Source: Gillisia hiemivivida
GTDB lineage: Bacteria; Bacteroidota; Bacteroidia; Flavobacteriales; Flavobacteriaceae
DNA length: 64,000 bases
Direction: 5' to 3'
Assembly: GCF_007997295.1 (NCBI RefSeq)
Contig: NZ_VORY01000011.1
Location: 37,718-101,717 of the forward strand
This document shows, piece by piece, positions 44,648 through 56,534 of the stretch (position 1 is the stretch's first letter; every line of letters begins with the position of its first letter). The translations under genes and the position numbers were made by a program. The notes beneath the pieces were generated by a model that was not told the origin of the DNA, searched no databases, and saw nothing but the letters and a program-made list of their open reading frames with translations.

Positions 44648-47093
44648 CTTATTTTTCTTTTTTAGCCTGTTTGTGAATGCCCAATATTCATTAAGTGGAA
44701 AAGTGACTTCTTCAGAAACCGGTCAGCCTGTTCCAAATGCCGAAATTTGGAATAAGACCACCGGAAAACCAACTGTAGCTAATGAAAATGGAGAATTTGA
44801 ATTTAATTCCATAAAAGAGGGGACTTATGTTTTTGCGGTATTTAGTTACGAATATGAGATCATAGAACGGGAGTTAACTATAACTGGGAATACTAAAATC
44901 AATTTTGAACTTTCTCCACTGGCAGAAAGTCTTAATGAAGTAATGATCACCAATAGAAGAGAGCAGATATTCGCTTTAAGAAAATTGCGAAAAGTAGAGG
45001 GTACTGCTATCTATGCGGGAAAGAAAAGTGAGGTGGTGGTAATGGATAAAGTATCTGCAAATCTGGCGGCAAATAATGCAAGACAGATCTATAGCCAGGT
45101 TGTGGGATTGAATATTTACGATAACGGAGATGCCGGTTTACAATTGAATATTGGTGGTAGGGGATTGGATCCCAATAGAACGCAGAATTTTAATACACGG
45201 CAAAATGGCTATGATATTTCTGCTGATGTGTTGGGGTATCCGGAAAGTTATTATACTCCGCCTCCAGAAGCTTTGAAAGAAATTCAGGTAGTTCGTGGTG
45301 CAGCCTCTTTACAATATGGTACTCAGTTTGGGGGTCTAATAAATTTCAGATTTAAAGATCCTGTGCCAGATAAAGAGATAGAGCTCATTTCCCGTCAATC
45401 TGTAGGCTCTTATGATCTTTTTACCAGCTTTAATAGCCTTAGCGGAACAATAGGAAAGTTTAGCTATTATACTTATTATAATTATAAGGGCGGTAAAGGT
45501 TTCAGGCCAAATTCAGAATATGAATCTCATAACGCCTTCGCACATTTAGGGTGGAAATTTAATGAAAACACCAACATTAGCTTTGAATATACCTACTTAG
45601 ACTATTTAGCTCAGCAACCAGGAGGATTAACAGATTCTCAATTTTATAATGATCCTGATTTCAGCAATCGTTCCCGCAATTGGTTTGATGTAAACTGGAA
45701 TCTTTTTGCACTGAAGCTGGAACACAAATTTTCTGAGAAGACAGATTTTAGTTTGAACGTTTTTGGTCTCGATGCCACACGTAAGGCTTTAGGATTTAGA
45801 CAAAACAGAGTAGCACAGGCTGATGATCCTGAAGAGCCGAGGGAGTTGTTGGTAGATGATTTTTCCAACTGGGGAGCTGAAGCCAGAGTTTTGACCAGAT
45901 ATGATTTGTTTGAAGATGAATCAGTCCTGTTATTGGGAAGTAAATATTATCAGGCTTCCAACCAACAGCAGCAAGGAGCAGGTAGTGCTACAGTAGGGCC
46001 AGATTTTGATTTTGCAACAGCAGAATATCCAGACTACGAAAGACAATCAGTATTTGAATTTCCAAATAGAAACCTTGCGTTTTTTGGTGAGAATATTTTT
46101 AATATCACAAATAATTTTTCAGTAACTCCAGGTTTCAGATTTGAGTATATCAATACCGAGTCCGATGGTTTTTATAAAAATATAATAAAGGATAACGCAG
46201 AAAATACTTTGTTGAATGAGACTATTGAAGATGATCGAAAATTTGAACGAAATTTTATTCTGCTTGGAGTTGGAAGTAGTTATAATTTAAATGCTTCAAA
46301 TGAGCTTTATGCTAACTTTTCACAAAACTACAGGTCGGTTACATTTAGTGATATTAGAGTTGTAAATCCAAGCTTTCAGGTAGATGAAAACATTAATGAT
46401 GAAGAAGGATTTACTTCAGATATTGGTATTCGCGGGCAGTTAAAAGACTTCTTATCCTATGATGCGAGTGTTTTCGCATTGAAATATAATGGCAGGATTG
46501 GGGAAGTACTCAGACCTGAAGAGCGAGTTAACGCCGAAGGGGAACTTGCGGAGACCGGCAGACTTGTTAGGTTTAGAGGTAATATAGGAGACGCATTTAT
46601 TTATGGTCTTGAAACATTTGCCGAATGGAATATAAGAAATAGCTTTTTTCAGTCTGCAAAAAACTATCAGTTGAGTGCTTTTGTAAATGCAGCATTTACA
46701 AACTCTGAGTACACCAGTTCAGAGGAGGTCAACGTGAAAGGAAATGAAGTTGAATTCATTCCAAAGGTCAACTTGAAAACAGGTTTGAACTTTGGTTACA
46801 AGAATTTTCTTGCAGGTTTACAGTATACCTATTTATCGAGTCAGTTTACAGATGCAACGAATGCTCCACAGGTAAAATCGGAAAATAATCGAGGGATAGA
46901 AGGAGCAGTTCCTGCTTATGGAATAATGGATCTTTCAGCATCTTATAGTTTAGGAAAATTTAAACTGGAGACGGGAATAAACAATTTATTGGATAATTCT
47001 TATTTTACTCGAAGAGCCACAGGTTATCCTGGTCCTGGAATTATTCCGGCCCAACCAATAACATGGTATGCAACATTACAAATAAAGTTGTAA
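44628..47093 (+). CDS. TonB-dependent receptor (FecA-like)
   Basis: An outer-membrane receptor of 821 residues from ATG 44628 (MKLKVFSLFFFF). This start gives a proper signal peptide ending NAQY and overlaps the HTTM gene by 20 bases. Then come a carboxypeptidase-regulatory-like domain (YSLSGKVTSSETGQPVPNAE), a plug with IQVVRGAASLQYGTQFGG and a barrel ending TLQIKL. FecA-like receptors import ferric citrate or similar chelates. It is the last gene of the 40915-47093 operon. Confidence 0.9.
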   Translation: MKLKVFSLFFFFSLFVNAQYSLSGKVTSSETGQPVPNAEIWNKTTGKPTVANENGEFEFNSIKEGTYVFAVFSYEYEIIERELTITGNTKINFELSPLAESLNEVMITNRREQIFALRKLRKVEGTAIYAGKKSEVVVMDKVSANLAANNARQIYSQVVGLNIYDNGDAGLQLNIGGRGLDPNRTQNFNTRQNGYDISADVLGYPESYYTPPPEALKEIQVVRGAASLQYGTQFGGLINFRFKDPVPDKEIELISRQSVGSYDLFTSFNSLSGTIGKFSYYTYYNYKGGKGFRPNSEYESHNAFAHLGWKFNENTNISFEYTYLDYLAQQPGGLTDSQFYNDPDFSNRSRNWFDVNWNLFALKLEHKFSEKTDFSLNVFGLDATRKALGFRQNRVAQADDPEEPRELLVDDFSNWGAEARVLTRYDLFEDESVLLLGSKYYQASNQQQQGAGSATVGPDFDFATAEYPDYERQSVFEFPNRNLAFFGENIFNITNNFSVTPGFRFEYINTESDGFYKNIIKDNAENTLLNETIEDDRKFERNFILLGVGSSYNLNASNELYANFSQNYRSVTFSDIRVVNPSFQVDENINDEEGFTSDIGIRGQLKDFLSYDASVFALKYNGRIGEVLRPEERVNAEGELAETGRLVRFRGNIGDAFIYGLETFAEWNIRNSFFQSAKNYQLSAFVNAAFTNSEYTSSEEVNVKGNEVEFIPKVNLKTGLNFGYKNFLAGLQYTYLSSQFTDATNAPQVKSENNRGIEGAVPAYGIMDLSASYSLGKFKLETGINNLLDNSYFTRRATGYPGPGIIPAQPITWYATLQIKL

Positions 47094-47164
47094 AATTGGT
47101 TAAAGAGGTTTTCTGTATTCTTTATGCTGAATATTTTTTTCCGAATAAATTCAAGATTAGCTGA

Positions 47165-48700
<1,536 letters not shown>

Positions 48701-48764
48701 ATATTTGTTATATTGAGCTTGTCGAAATATAAATTTGGTTTCTATAGGTTCAAACTGAGACTAT

Positions 48765-48810
48765 TTCAATAAAAAAGAGTGCTCTATTTGGAGCACTCTT
48801 TTTTATTGAA
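48765..48810. terminator. Bidirectional terminator between guaB and the OmpH gene
   Basis: Two complementary 20-base arms (48765-48784 and 48791-48810, beginning TTCAATAAAAAAGAG) surround a TATTTG loop. T-runs on both strands serve the two convergent genes. Confidence 0.9.
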
Positions 48811-48821
48811 TCCAATTAAAA

Positions 48822-49334
48822 CTATTCTTTTGGAGCTTCTATACCTAACTTTCTCATCACCGCATCGGTAATATCATACTTTTCGTCTGAATAGGCCAAG
48901 CCATTCACACTTGTATTGAAGATTTGAGTGTATTTTTCATTTGTAATAATAACTTTCATAGCCTCGTCAATTTTCAAATAAAGAGGTTGTGTTAATTCGT
49001 TGCGTCTTACTTGCATAAGGACGGTAGCTTTCTGTCTAAAATTTTTGATATCATTTTCAATTGAAATAATTTCAGACTCTTTGGTTGACTTTTCTTCCTC
49101 AGTAAATGTGGAATTATTAGTTTGATAACTTGCTACTAATTCTTCGTATTTCACAATGTTTGCCTGCACGTCTTCCTGAAGTTTGGTGTTATAGGCTTTT
49201 AAGCCTTCATCAACCGCTGCAACCTCAGGCATTTGTGAAAGAATATATTCTGCATCTATAGTTCCTACTTTAGTTTGCGCTTGAAGACTAATGCTTGTAA
49301 TAAAAATGGCTAGGGCCAGTAAAACGTTTTTCAT
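48822..49334 (-). CDS. OmpH/Skp family periplasmic chaperone
   Basis: A 170-residue secreted protein (signal peptide cleaved near SLQAQT). The mature part begins VGTIDAEYILSQMPE, as in Skp/OmpH, then forms a long charged coiled coil (about 40-120) and a C-terminal segment. Skp holds unfolded outer-membrane proteins in the periplasm. Together with the SurA-like proteins at 50304-52584 it suggests an outer-membrane biogenesis neighbourhood. It is convergent with guaB. Confidence 0.9.
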   Translation of the reverse strand: MKNVLLALAIFITSISLQAQTKVGTIDAEYILSQMPEVAAVDEGLKAYNTKLQEDVQANIVKYEELVASYQTNNSTFTEEEKSTKESEIISIENDIKNFRQKATVLMQVRRNELTQPLYLKIDEAMKVIITNEKYTQIFNTSVNGLAYSDEKYDITDAVMRKLGIEAPKE

Positions 49335-49399
49335 GATTTTTTTATTTTTTCAAATATAATAGAGACAATCAAATAATTATAAGTTTAATCCTAAAAAGA

Positions 49400-49642
49400 T
49401 CACTTTTCATAAACTGTTGCTCTATTGGGTTTTAATACATCCCGATATTTTTTGATCTCAGACTCCATAATAACCCAATATGCAATAGCATGTAAATCAT
49501 TTACTTCTTCATATCCTGTTAGATCTCGATCAGTAATTTTTTCAGCTTTAATAAAATCCTTTAAATGGATCTCATGGTGTTTAGCTATATGTAGTGCTTC
49601 GGGACCTCTAAAATCCCAGATAAGTTTAATTTGTCTCTCCAT
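49400..49642 (-). CDS. Conserved hypothetical protein, 80 residues
   Basis: A small soluble protein beginning MERQIKLIWDFRGPEALHIA, with HHEIHLKDF and AIAYWVIMESE segments. It has several His residues and no signal peptide or membrane helix. I recognise the style of a small conserved flavobacterial protein but no function. Its start is five bases downstream of the SRPBCC stop, so they form an operon. Confidence 0.7.
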   Translation of the reverse strand: MERQIKLIWDFRGPEALHIAKHHEIHLKDFIKAEKITDRDLTGYEEVNDLHAIAYWVIMESEIKKYRDVLKPNRATVYEK

Positions 49643-49647
49643 TATTT

Positions 49648-50100
49648 TTATTGATTTAGGACACTTTTACCATTTTCGGCAAAGGCTTTAAAATCTTTCA
49701 TATACATATAGGTTTGTTTTTTGAAAGACCCCGGCGTCAAAATTGCAATTATTTTCATGAAACCCGAACATTCAAACTCATTATCTGATATCCATTTGGT
49801 CGAATTGTTTCCAACTTCTTCAAAATAATTCTTCTGTTTGTTACATACTCCCTTTGCATCGTAAGACATAAACAGCTTTTTAGGCAGGTTATTTTTTTCT
49901 ATAGTCTCTACCATTTCTATATCACGTTTTCCCATCTTATATTTCAATTTAGAACGGGCATCTACATGGCCTGGATTTCCGCTAAGATGTTTGTAGGAAA
50001 TAAAGCCTTTTTGCCAATGCTTAAAATTTTCAGGATTTTCCATTTTGGCAATTACTTCTTCCCTAGGTAGATCGATGATAATTTCTTTTGAATATTTCAT
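49648..50100 (-). CDS. SRPBCC family (polyketide cyclase-like) protein
   Basis: A 150-residue START/SRPBCC-fold protein: MKYSKEIIIDLPREEVIAKMENPENFKHWQ at the N-terminus is the classic first strand and helix pair, and a long amphipathic helix closes the C-terminus. Such proteins bind hydrophobic ligands or act as cyclase/dehydratases; the ligand is unknown. It is first in a two-gene unit with the 80-residue protein. Confidence 0.85.
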   Translation of the reverse strand: MKYSKEIIIDLPREEVIAKMENPENFKHWQKGFISYKHLSGNPGHVDARSKLKYKMGKRDIEMVETIEKNNLPKKLFMSYDAKGVCNKQKNYFEEVGNNSTKWISDNEFECSGFMKIIAILTPGSFKKQTYMYMKDFKAFAENGKSVLNQ

Positions 50101-50303
50101 ATTGGTATCATTTTAGCTTAGTTTCTAAGATACTTCAGAAAAATTAATTTTGAAGGGCATAATTTCCCGTATTTTGAATCGTTTACACATTATAGCTTGT
50201 ATAAGCTTAAGGAATTATTATTTTTGCGGCTGTATTTTTATAATACTCAGGTCATACTGCTTTAATTGAAAATGCATTTTATTATTAAAGTTATTTGCCT
50301 ACA

Positions 50304-51164
50304 ATGGAGAATCATATTTCGAAATTTATAGTATCCCTTGGTTGCGTAATCCTATTGCAAAGTTGTAATTATTTTCAAACTGCAGAAGAACAAGAAGTAG
50401 TGGCTCGGGTTAATGAAAACTATTTGTATATAGAAGACATTCAATCCTTGGTTGGGGAAGGGGTTTCTAAGGAAGACAGTACCTTGATGGTAAACGATTT
50501 TATTAAAAGATGGGCCACTCAGCAATTACTAATAGATAAGGCAAAATTTAATTTAAGTATTGAGCAACAAAAGGAATTTGATGAATTGGTAAGTAACTAT
50601 AAAAACGAACTTTATAGTAAAGCCTATGCAGATGCTATGGTTGCCAAGAGACTGGACACCACTTTCAATCAGAACGAAATTGAAGAATATTACAATGAGC
50701 ATCTGGAGAATTTCAGACTGAATGAAGATCTTGTGAAATTGAGATTTATTAACCTGAATACTAATCTAGATTTCGATGATGTGAAAAGGAAGTTCATTAG
50801 GTTTAATGAAGAGGACAGAGCTGAGCTGGATAAGATTTCCCTTCAGTTTAAATCCTACTCCTTTAATGATTCGGTTTGGGTAAGTACTAAATCTGTATAT
50901 AATAGAATAGTTCCTTTAAATGATGGCAATAAGTCTCAACTTTTAAAAAAGTCAAATTTTCTTCAGCTTGAAGATTCATTAGAGGTATATTTGGTGTATG
51001 TAAATGACGTGTTATTAAGGAACGACCAAGCCCCGCTAGAATATGCGGTTTCCACAATAAAACAGATTCTGCTTAATAAGCGGAAAGCCAATTTGGTAAA
51101 AGAATTAGAAAAAGATATAACAAGAGATGCGATTGAAAACAAACAATTTGAAATTTATAATTAA
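50304..51164 (+). CDS. Periplasmic peptidyl-prolyl isomerase-like lipoprotein
   Basis: A 286-residue lipoprotein (lipobox VILLQSC). The helical N-terminal half has the SurA/PrsA pattern (VNENYLYIEDIQSLVG, FIKRWATQQLLIDKAK). The C-terminal part lacks a recognisable parvulin core, so it may be a chaperone rather than an enzyme. I chose ATG 50304 (MENHISKF); a TTG at 50295 is less likely. Its 3' end overlaps the SurA gene by 38 bases, showing tight coupling. Confidence 0.8.
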   Translation: MENHISKFIVSLGCVILLQSCNYFQTAEEQEVVARVNENYLYIEDIQSLVGEGVSKEDSTLMVNDFIKRWATQQLLIDKAKFNLSIEQQKEFDELVSNYKNELYSKAYADAMVAKRLDTTFNQNEIEEYYNEHLENFRLNEDLVKLRFINLNTNLDFDDVKRKFIRFNEEDRAELDKISLQFKSYSFNDSVWVSTKSVYNRIVPLNDGNKSQLLKKSNFLQLEDSLEVYLVYVNDVLLRNDQAPLEYAVSTIKQILLNKRKANLVKELEKDITRDAIENKQFEIYN

Positions 51165-52584
51165 AGGTATAGCTATAGGAACCCTTTTAATAGGGTTTAA
51201 TAGCAATGTTAAAGCACAGGAAGTAATTGTAACAGATAGTACCGCGATTCAACCTACTGTAGAAGTGGTTGAAGTTAAGGAGGAGCCGGCAGAATTTCAG
51301 CGATATAAAGTTGATGGTATTGCAGCGGTTGTTGGAGCCTATGTGGTTTTAGAGAGCGATGTGGACCTAATGTACAAAGACCTTAAAAGTCAAGGTGTTT
51401 CTACTGAAGATATTACAGATTGCCAGTTAGCCGGGAGTTTATTAGAAAATAAATTATATGCTCACCACGCAATCCAGGATAGTATTCTGGTTTCTGATGC
51501 TGAAGTTAGAAATTATGTAGATCAACAAATCACCCAAATGGTGGGACAAGTTGGTTCTATGCAAAAGGTGTTGAATTTCTACAAAAGAGATTCTGAAGAT
51601 GATTTTAGAAATGAATTATTTGAGCTTAACAAGCAGCAGGAACTTTCTAAAAGAATGCAACAGAGTATTATAGAGAAAGTGGAAATTACTCCAGAAGAAA
51701 TTCGCTCATTTTTTGATAATATGGCAGCGGAAGAAAGACCATATTTCGGGGATGAAGTAGAGATCTCTCAAATTATAATTAAACCTGAAGTTCCTGAAAG
51801 TGAAAAGCAAAAGGTAATAGATAGGCTAAAGCAATTTAGAGAGGATATCGTAGATAATGGCGCGAGTTTTGGAACTAAAGCTGTGCTTTACTCACAAGAT
51901 CCAGGTTCTAGTAGCGATGGTGGTAGAATGGTGATCACTAGAAAAGATGGTCTTGATAAAGATTTTAAAGACACTGCTTTTAGTTTACAAGAAGGGGAAG
52001 TTAGTGAGCCATTTGCTTCACAATTTGGATACCATATTATTAAAGTTGAAAAAGTGATTGGACAAAATCTTGAGATCAGACATATATTGTTGATTCCAGA
52101 TGTTACCAACGCAACTGTAGAAAGTGCGAAGGCTGAAGTAGATAGTTTAAGAGCTAAAATCTTAAATAAAGAGATCACCTTTGGAGCTGCTGCAAAACAA
52201 TTTTCAGATGAAGAGCAAACCGCGGCAAATAACGGGAAGTTAATAAACCCTACAAACGGGGATACTAGATTTGAACTTACCAAAATAGATCCAGAACTTT
52301 ACGAGCAAGTCGTGAATTTAAATGAAGGTGATGTTTCATTAGTATTAAGAGACCAAGAACGTACAGGAAAGATTTTCTATAAAATTATCACCGTTAATAA
52401 AAGGTATAAGGCGCATGATGCAGATTTTGTGCAAGATTATATGAAGATCAAGGGATTGGCACTTCAAAATAAACAACTTGAGGCAATAGGGGAATGGCAA
52501 AACGAAAAAATAGCTAATACCTATATTAAGATCAACGGTAAATTCCGTAATTGTACTTTTGATCGTGATTGGTTAAAAAAATAA
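51127..52584 (+). CDS. surA: SurA-like periplasmic peptidyl-prolyl isomerase
   Basis: A 485-residue periplasmic chaperone with signal peptide (cleavage near NVKAQE), a SurA_N helical domain (about 60-190) and two parvulin domains. The first starts near EISQIIIKP (215) with FGTKAVLYSQDPGSSSDGG, the second near EIRHILLIPD (317) with FGAAAKQFSDEE. SurA escorts outer-membrane proteins to the BAM complex. It overlaps the lipoprotein gene upstream and precedes moxR by nine bases. Confidence 0.93.
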   Translation: MRLKTNNLKFIIKGIAIGTLLIGFNSNVKAQEVIVTDSTAIQPTVEVVEVKEEPAEFQRYKVDGIAAVVGAYVVLESDVDLMYKDLKSQGVSTEDITDCQLAGSLLENKLYAHHAIQDSILVSDAEVRNYVDQQITQMVGQVGSMQKVLNFYKRDSEDDFRNELFELNKQQELSKRMQQSIIEKVEITPEEIRSFFDNMAAEERPYFGDEVEISQIIIKPEVPESEKQKVIDRLKQFREDIVDNGASFGTKAVLYSQDPGSSSDGGRMVITRKDGLDKDFKDTAFSLQEGEVSEPFASQFGYHIIKVEKVIGQNLEIRHILLIPDVTNATVESAKAEVDSLRAKILNKEITFGAAAKQFSDEEQTAANNGKLINPTNGDTRFELTKIDPELYEQVVNLNEGDVSLVLRDQERTGKIFYKIITVNKRYKAHDADFVQDYMKIKGLALQNKQLEAIGEWQNEKIANTYIKINGKFRNCTFDRDWLKK

Positions 52585-52593
52585 AACACAAAA

Positions 52594-53547
52594 ATGTCTG
52601 ATGTCACCGCTGTAGAAAATTTAGTTGATAAACATCAACTTCTTAAAAAAGAAATAGCGAAGGTAATCGTTGGTCAAGAGGAAGTTATAGATCAAATCCT
52701 CTTATCAATTTTTTCCGGAGGTCATGCATTATTGATAGGTGTTCCCGGCTTGGCAAAAACTCTTATGGTTAATACCATAGCTAAAGCTTTGGGGCTGGAT
52801 TTTAAAAGGATCCAGTTTACTCCAGATCTTATGCCAAGTGATATTTTAGGCTCGGAAATCTTAGATGAGAACAGGCATTTTAAATTTATTAAGGGTCCTA
52901 TTTTTTCTAACATTATTCTTGCCGATGAGATAAATAGAACACCGCCTAAAACTCAGGCAGCTTTGCTAGAGGCCATGCAGGAACGTTCTGTGACTGTTGC
53001 GGGAAATCATTACAAGCTTAGTTTGCCTTATTTTGTTCTGGCAACACAAAACCCAATAGAGCAGGAGGGAACCTATCCGTTACCAGAAGCTCAATTGGAT
53101 AGATTTATGTTTGCTATTAATTTAGATTACCCCTCTTTTCAAGAAGAAGTAGATGTAGTAAAAGCAACTACTTCTAATATAGAGCAGGTTGTAAATCCTT
53201 TATTTTCAGCTTCAGAAATTACAGAGATTCAGCAATTGGTTAGAAGAGTGCCGGTGCCAGATAATGTAATTGAATATGCGGTAAGAATGGTAGGCAAGAG
53301 TAGACCAAATGGAGAAGCTACCCCAGAGATTATAAAGAATTATGTAGATTGGGGAGCGGGACCTAGAGCGTCACAAAATTTGGTGCTTGCAGCAAAAGCA
53401 CATGCTATTTTGAATGGAAAATTCTCTCCCGATATAGAAAATATACAAGCAGTTGCATCTGGAATTCTTAGGCATAGAATTATAAGAAATTATAAAGCTG
53501 AAGCAGAAGGAATCACAGAAGATCAAATTATTAAATCTTTATTTTAA
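52594..53547 (+). CDS. MoxR family AAA+ ATPase
   Basis: A 317-residue MoxR ATPase. Walker A GVPGLAKT lies near residue 49, Walker B LADEINRTPPKTQAALLEAM near 109, sensor 1 TQNPIEQEGTYPLPEAQLDRF near 150. MoxR proteins act as chaperones, often with VWA-domain partners; no VWA gene follows here, which is unusual for the family. The next gene encodes a small membrane protein with one base between them. Confidence 0.95.
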   Translation: MSDVTAVENLVDKHQLLKKEIAKVIVGQEEVIDQILLSIFSGGHALLIGVPGLAKTLMVNTIAKALGLDFKRIQFTPDLMPSDILGSEILDENRHFKFIKGPIFSNIILADEINRTPPKTQAALLEAMQERSVTVAGNHYKLSLPYFVLATQNPIEQEGTYPLPEAQLDRFMFAINLDYPSFQEEVDVVKATTSNIEQVVNPLFSASEITEIQQLVRRVPVPDNVIEYAVRMVGKSRPNGEATPEIIKNYVDWGAGPRASQNLVLAAKAHAILNGKFSPDIENIQAVASGILRHRIIRNYKAEAEGITEDQIIKSLF

Positions 53548-53548
53548 C

Positions 53549-53833
53549 ATGATTCAGTTTTTAATAAAAAATAGAATTGTTGTAAGCATAGCTTTTTATG
53601 TGATTTATTTTTTCTGCGCAATTTACTATTTCCAACATGCTACAAATGCTGAGTCTTTATTTTGGCTTGGATTATTTCTCTTGGTTTTCTTTTGGGCAGT
53701 TATACTGGTAGATATGATTCAAAAACCAATTTTGGATAAAACATTTTGGATCTTGTCCATGTTTTTTCTCATCGCTTTTGCACCTACTGTTTATTTATTC
53801 AAGAGAATGTTAAAACCATCATTTTCGAATTAA
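53549..53833 (+). CDS. Small membrane protein after moxR
   Basis: A 94-residue protein with three predicted membrane helices (about 9-31, 36-56 and 66-84), a pattern supported by runs such as VVSIAFYVIYFFCAIYYF. I do not recognise a family. It is one base after the moxR stop and therefore almost certainly translated with it. It may anchor or assist the MoxR system (inference). Confidence 0.7.
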   Translation: MIQFLIKNRIVVSIAFYVIYFFCAIYYFQHATNAESLFWLGLFLLVFFWAVILVDMIQKPILDKTFWILSMFFLIAFAPTVYLFKRMLKPSFSN

Positions 53834-53980
53834 GCTGCATTCGTTAATTGTTGATTTAACAATTTAATCATTCAAAATTGCCAATTTAATAAATTTCTGT
53901 TCTTAAATGGTTGGTTAATTATGTAATGCGCAATAATACTTCAAATTTAGTTCTAATTTTTAAAATTCGATTGGATTTCG

Positions 53981-53988
53981 TAAATTTG
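53981..53988 (+). promoter_or_regulatory. -7 box of the aconitase gene
   Basis: TAAATTTG fits TAnnTTTG; the -33 position (19 bases upstream) reads TTTT. The predicted leader is about 31 bases. Confidence 0.55.
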
Positions 53989-54022
53989 CAAGACTTTTTT
54001 AGAACATAAAATCAAATAAAAT

Positions 54023-56290
54023 ATGGCATACGATATAGATATGATTAAAAAGGTTTATAGTCAAATGGCAGATCGTGTAAATAAAGCGCGAGAAGTTGTT
54101 GGAAAACCTTTAACACTTTCAGAAAAAATACTTTATTCCCATTTATGGGATGCAGATTCTAACCAAGCGTTCAAACGTGGTAAAGATTATGTAGATTTTG
54201 CTCCAGATAGAATTGCCTGTCAGGATGCTACTGCGCAAATGGCTTTGCTTCAGTTTATGCAAGCTGGAAAAAAGAATGTTGCAGTACCTACAACTGTTCA
54301 CTGTGATCATTTGATCCAAGCGAAAATGGGAGCAGCAATAGATTTAGTTTCAGCAAACAAATCGAGTCATGAAGTTTTTGAATTTTTAGAATCTGTTTCC
54401 AACAAATATGGAATTGGATTTTGGAAACCTGGTGCGGGAATCATACATCAAGTAGTGCTAGAAAATTATGCTTTTCCTGGAGGAATGATGATCGGAACAG
54501 ATTCTCATACTGTAAATGCAGGTGGATTAGGAATGGTGGCCATTGGAGTTGGTGGTGCAGATGCTGTAGATGTTATGGCAGGTATGGCATGGGAGCTAAA
54601 ATTCCCAAAACTGATTGGTGTTAAGTTAACTGGTAAACTTTCTGGATGGACCTCTGCTAAAGATGTTATTTTGAAAGTAGCTGGTATTCTAACGGTTAAA
54701 GGTGGTACTGGTGCAATTATTGAATATTTTGGTGAAGGTGCTCGATCTATGTCTTGTACAGGAAAAGGAACTATTTGTAACATGGGTGCTGAAGTAGGAG
54801 CTACAACTTCTACATTTGGCTATGACGATTCTATGGAACGTTATTTAAATGCTACGAATAGAGAAGATGTTGCTGCTGCAGCGAATGAAATTAGAGAGCA
54901 TTTAACTGGAGATGATGAAGTTTATGCAAATCCAGAACAATATTTTGATGAAGTGATCGAGATTAATTTATCTGAATTAAAACCTCACTTAAACGGTCCA
55001 TTTACACCAGATCTTGCAACTCCTATTTCTGAAATGAGAGATAAAGCTAAAGAGAATGATTGGCCATTAAAGGTGGACTGGGGTCTTATAGGTTCTTGTA
55101 CAAATTCATCTTATGAAGATCTAACACGAGCTGCTTCTATTGCGAAGCAGGCGGTAGACAAAAATATAAAAGCAAAATCAGATTTCGGTATTAACCCGGG
55201 TTCAGAAACTATTCGATTTACGGCAGAGAGAGATGGATTGCTTCAGATCTTTGAGGATTTGGATGCTACCATTTTCACGAATGCTTGTGGTCCTTGTATA
55301 GGACAATGGGATAGAAGTGATAGAAAAGGAGATGAAAGAAATACTATAGTTCATTCTTTTAATCGAAACTTTTCTAAGAGAGCAGATGGGAATCCAAATA
55401 CCCATGCATTTGTGGGTTCTCCAGAAATGGTTGCTGCAATAGCAATTTCTGGAAGATTGGATTTTGATCCAACCAGAGATAAATTATTAAATGAAGATGG
55501 GGAAGAAGTGATGTTGGATGAACCAACCGGAATAGAACTTCCTCCAAAAGGATTTGATGTTAAAGATCCTGGATATGTTGCGCCATCAGATGATGGAAGT
55601 GCTGTAGTGATTAAGATTGCTGAAGATAGTGAGCGCTTGCAATTATTGGAGCCTTTTGAAGCTTGGGATGGTAAGAATCTTACAGGAGTAAAATTACTTA
55701 TTAAAGCCTTTGGAAAATGTACTACAGATCATATTTCTATGGCTGGACCATGGTTAAGATTTAGAGGGCATTTAGATAATATTTCTAATAACATGCTTAT
55801 TGGAGCTATAAACGCTTTTAATAAAAAGACAAACTTCGTAAAAAGCCAGATTACTGGCGAGTACGATGGGGTACCTGCAGTGGCTAGAAAATACAAAGCT
55901 GCCGGAATTTCAACTATAGTAGTGGGAGATCACAACTATGGAGAAGGGTCTTCTAGAGAGCATGCAGCCATGGAGCCGAGACATCTTGGGGTTATGGTTG
56001 TACTAGTGAAGTCTTTTGCAAGAATTCACGAGACTAACCTTAAAAAGCAAGGAATGTTAGGAATCACTTTTGTAAATGAAAAGGATTACGATCTTATTCA
56101 AGAAGATGATACTTTCAACTTAGTAGATCTAGCTCAATTTGCACCAGATAAACCTTTAACTATAGAGGTTGTGCATGCAGATGGGAGTAAGGATACTTTT
56201 AAAGCAAACCATACGTATAACGACTCTCAAATAGAGTGGTTTAAACGAGGTTCTGCATTGAACTTGATAAAGATCCAAAACAATGCATAA
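54023..56290 (+). CDS. acn: Aconitate hydratase
   Basis: Aconitase interconverts citrate and isocitrate in the citric acid cycle, using a 4Fe-4S cluster. The 755-residue protein is of the mitochondrial/AcnA-like type: cluster Cys in [10 protein letters not shown] (near 360) and ACGPCIGQW (near 425), and a C-terminal swivel domain with [17 protein letters not shown]. As an iron-sulfur enzyme it could in principle moonlight as an iron-responsive RNA-binding protein, but nothing here shows that. It follows a 189-base gap with its own promoter. Confidence 0.97.
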   Translation: MAYDIDMIKKVYSQMADRVNKAREVVGKPLTLSEKILYSHLWDADSNQAFKRGKDYVDFAPDRIACQDATAQMALLQFMQAGKKNVAVPTTVHCDHLIQAKMGAAIDLVSANKSSHEVFEFLESVSNKYGIGFWKPGAGIIHQVVLENYAFPGGMMIGTDSHTVNAGGLGMVAIGVGGADAVDVMAGMAWELKFPKLIGVKLTGKLSGWTSAKDVILKVAGILTVKGGTGAIIEYFGEGARSMSCTGKGTICNMGAEVGATTSTFGYDDSMERYLNATNREDVAAAANEIREHLTGDDEVYANPEQYFDEVIEINLSELKPHLNGPFTPDLATPISEMRDKAKENDWPLKVDWGLIGSCTNSSYEDLTRAASIAKQAVDKNIKAKSDFGINPGSETIRFTAERDGLLQIFEDLDATIFTNACGPCIGQWDRSDRKGDERNTIVHSFNRNFSKRADGNPNTHAFVGSPEMVAAIAISGRLDFDPTRDKLLNEDGEEVMLDEPTGIELPPKGFDVKDPGYVAPSDDGSAVVIKIAEDSERLQLLEPFEAWDGKNLTGVKLLIKAFGKCTTDHISMAGPWLRFRGHLDNISNNMLIGAINAFNKKTNFVKSQITGEYDGVPAVARKYKAAGISTIVVGDHNYGEGSSREHAAMEPRHLGVMVVLVKSFARIHETNLKKQGMLGITFVNEKDYDLIQEDDTFNLVDLAQFAPDKPLTIEVVHADGSKDTFKANHTYNDSQIEWFKRGSALNLIKIQNNA

Positions 56291-56318
56291 CTAGTAAGTA
56301 ATACTCTTACATTTTATA

Positions 56319-56399
56319 AAAAGCAAACCCCGGAAAATTAATTTTCCGGGGTTCTTTAGTTAGGAAAGTCAATACCCTACTATTAACTAACCAACCAAT
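56319..56399 (-). ncRNA. Candidate small RNA A (GUAGGG-loop hairpin plus terminator)
   Basis: On the minus strand, TTAATA and TATTGA pair around loop GTAGGG (56375-56380), with an outer GTTAG/CTAAC stem. A 28-base perfect palindrome (56326-56353, core GGAAAATTAATTTTCC) follows and then TGCTTTTT, making a good terminator. A near-consensus -7 box, TGACTTTG, lies at 56410-56403. The palindrome can also end the aconitase transcript on the plus strand. Candidate only. Confidence 0.5.
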
Positions 56400-56534
56400 T
56401 ATCAAAGTCAGACAAGCTTGCGTATCAATTATATTAAACACACAAAAAAATATATACACGAATTACTTTGTATACACCGACATATAAAATAATGTAATTA
56501 TGTTTAATCTCGAATAGTGTTTAATTCGAAATAA

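Noticed and set aside
53850..53880. AATTGTT/AACAATT hairpin after the small membrane protein as a terminator
   Set aside because: The stem is short, AT-only and lacks a clear T-run, so it is too weak to call.
54421..54783. Frames opposite and shifted within the aconitase gene
   Set aside because: They are shadows of the aconitase reading frame, with Trp/Cys- or Ser/Pro-rich composition and no homology.
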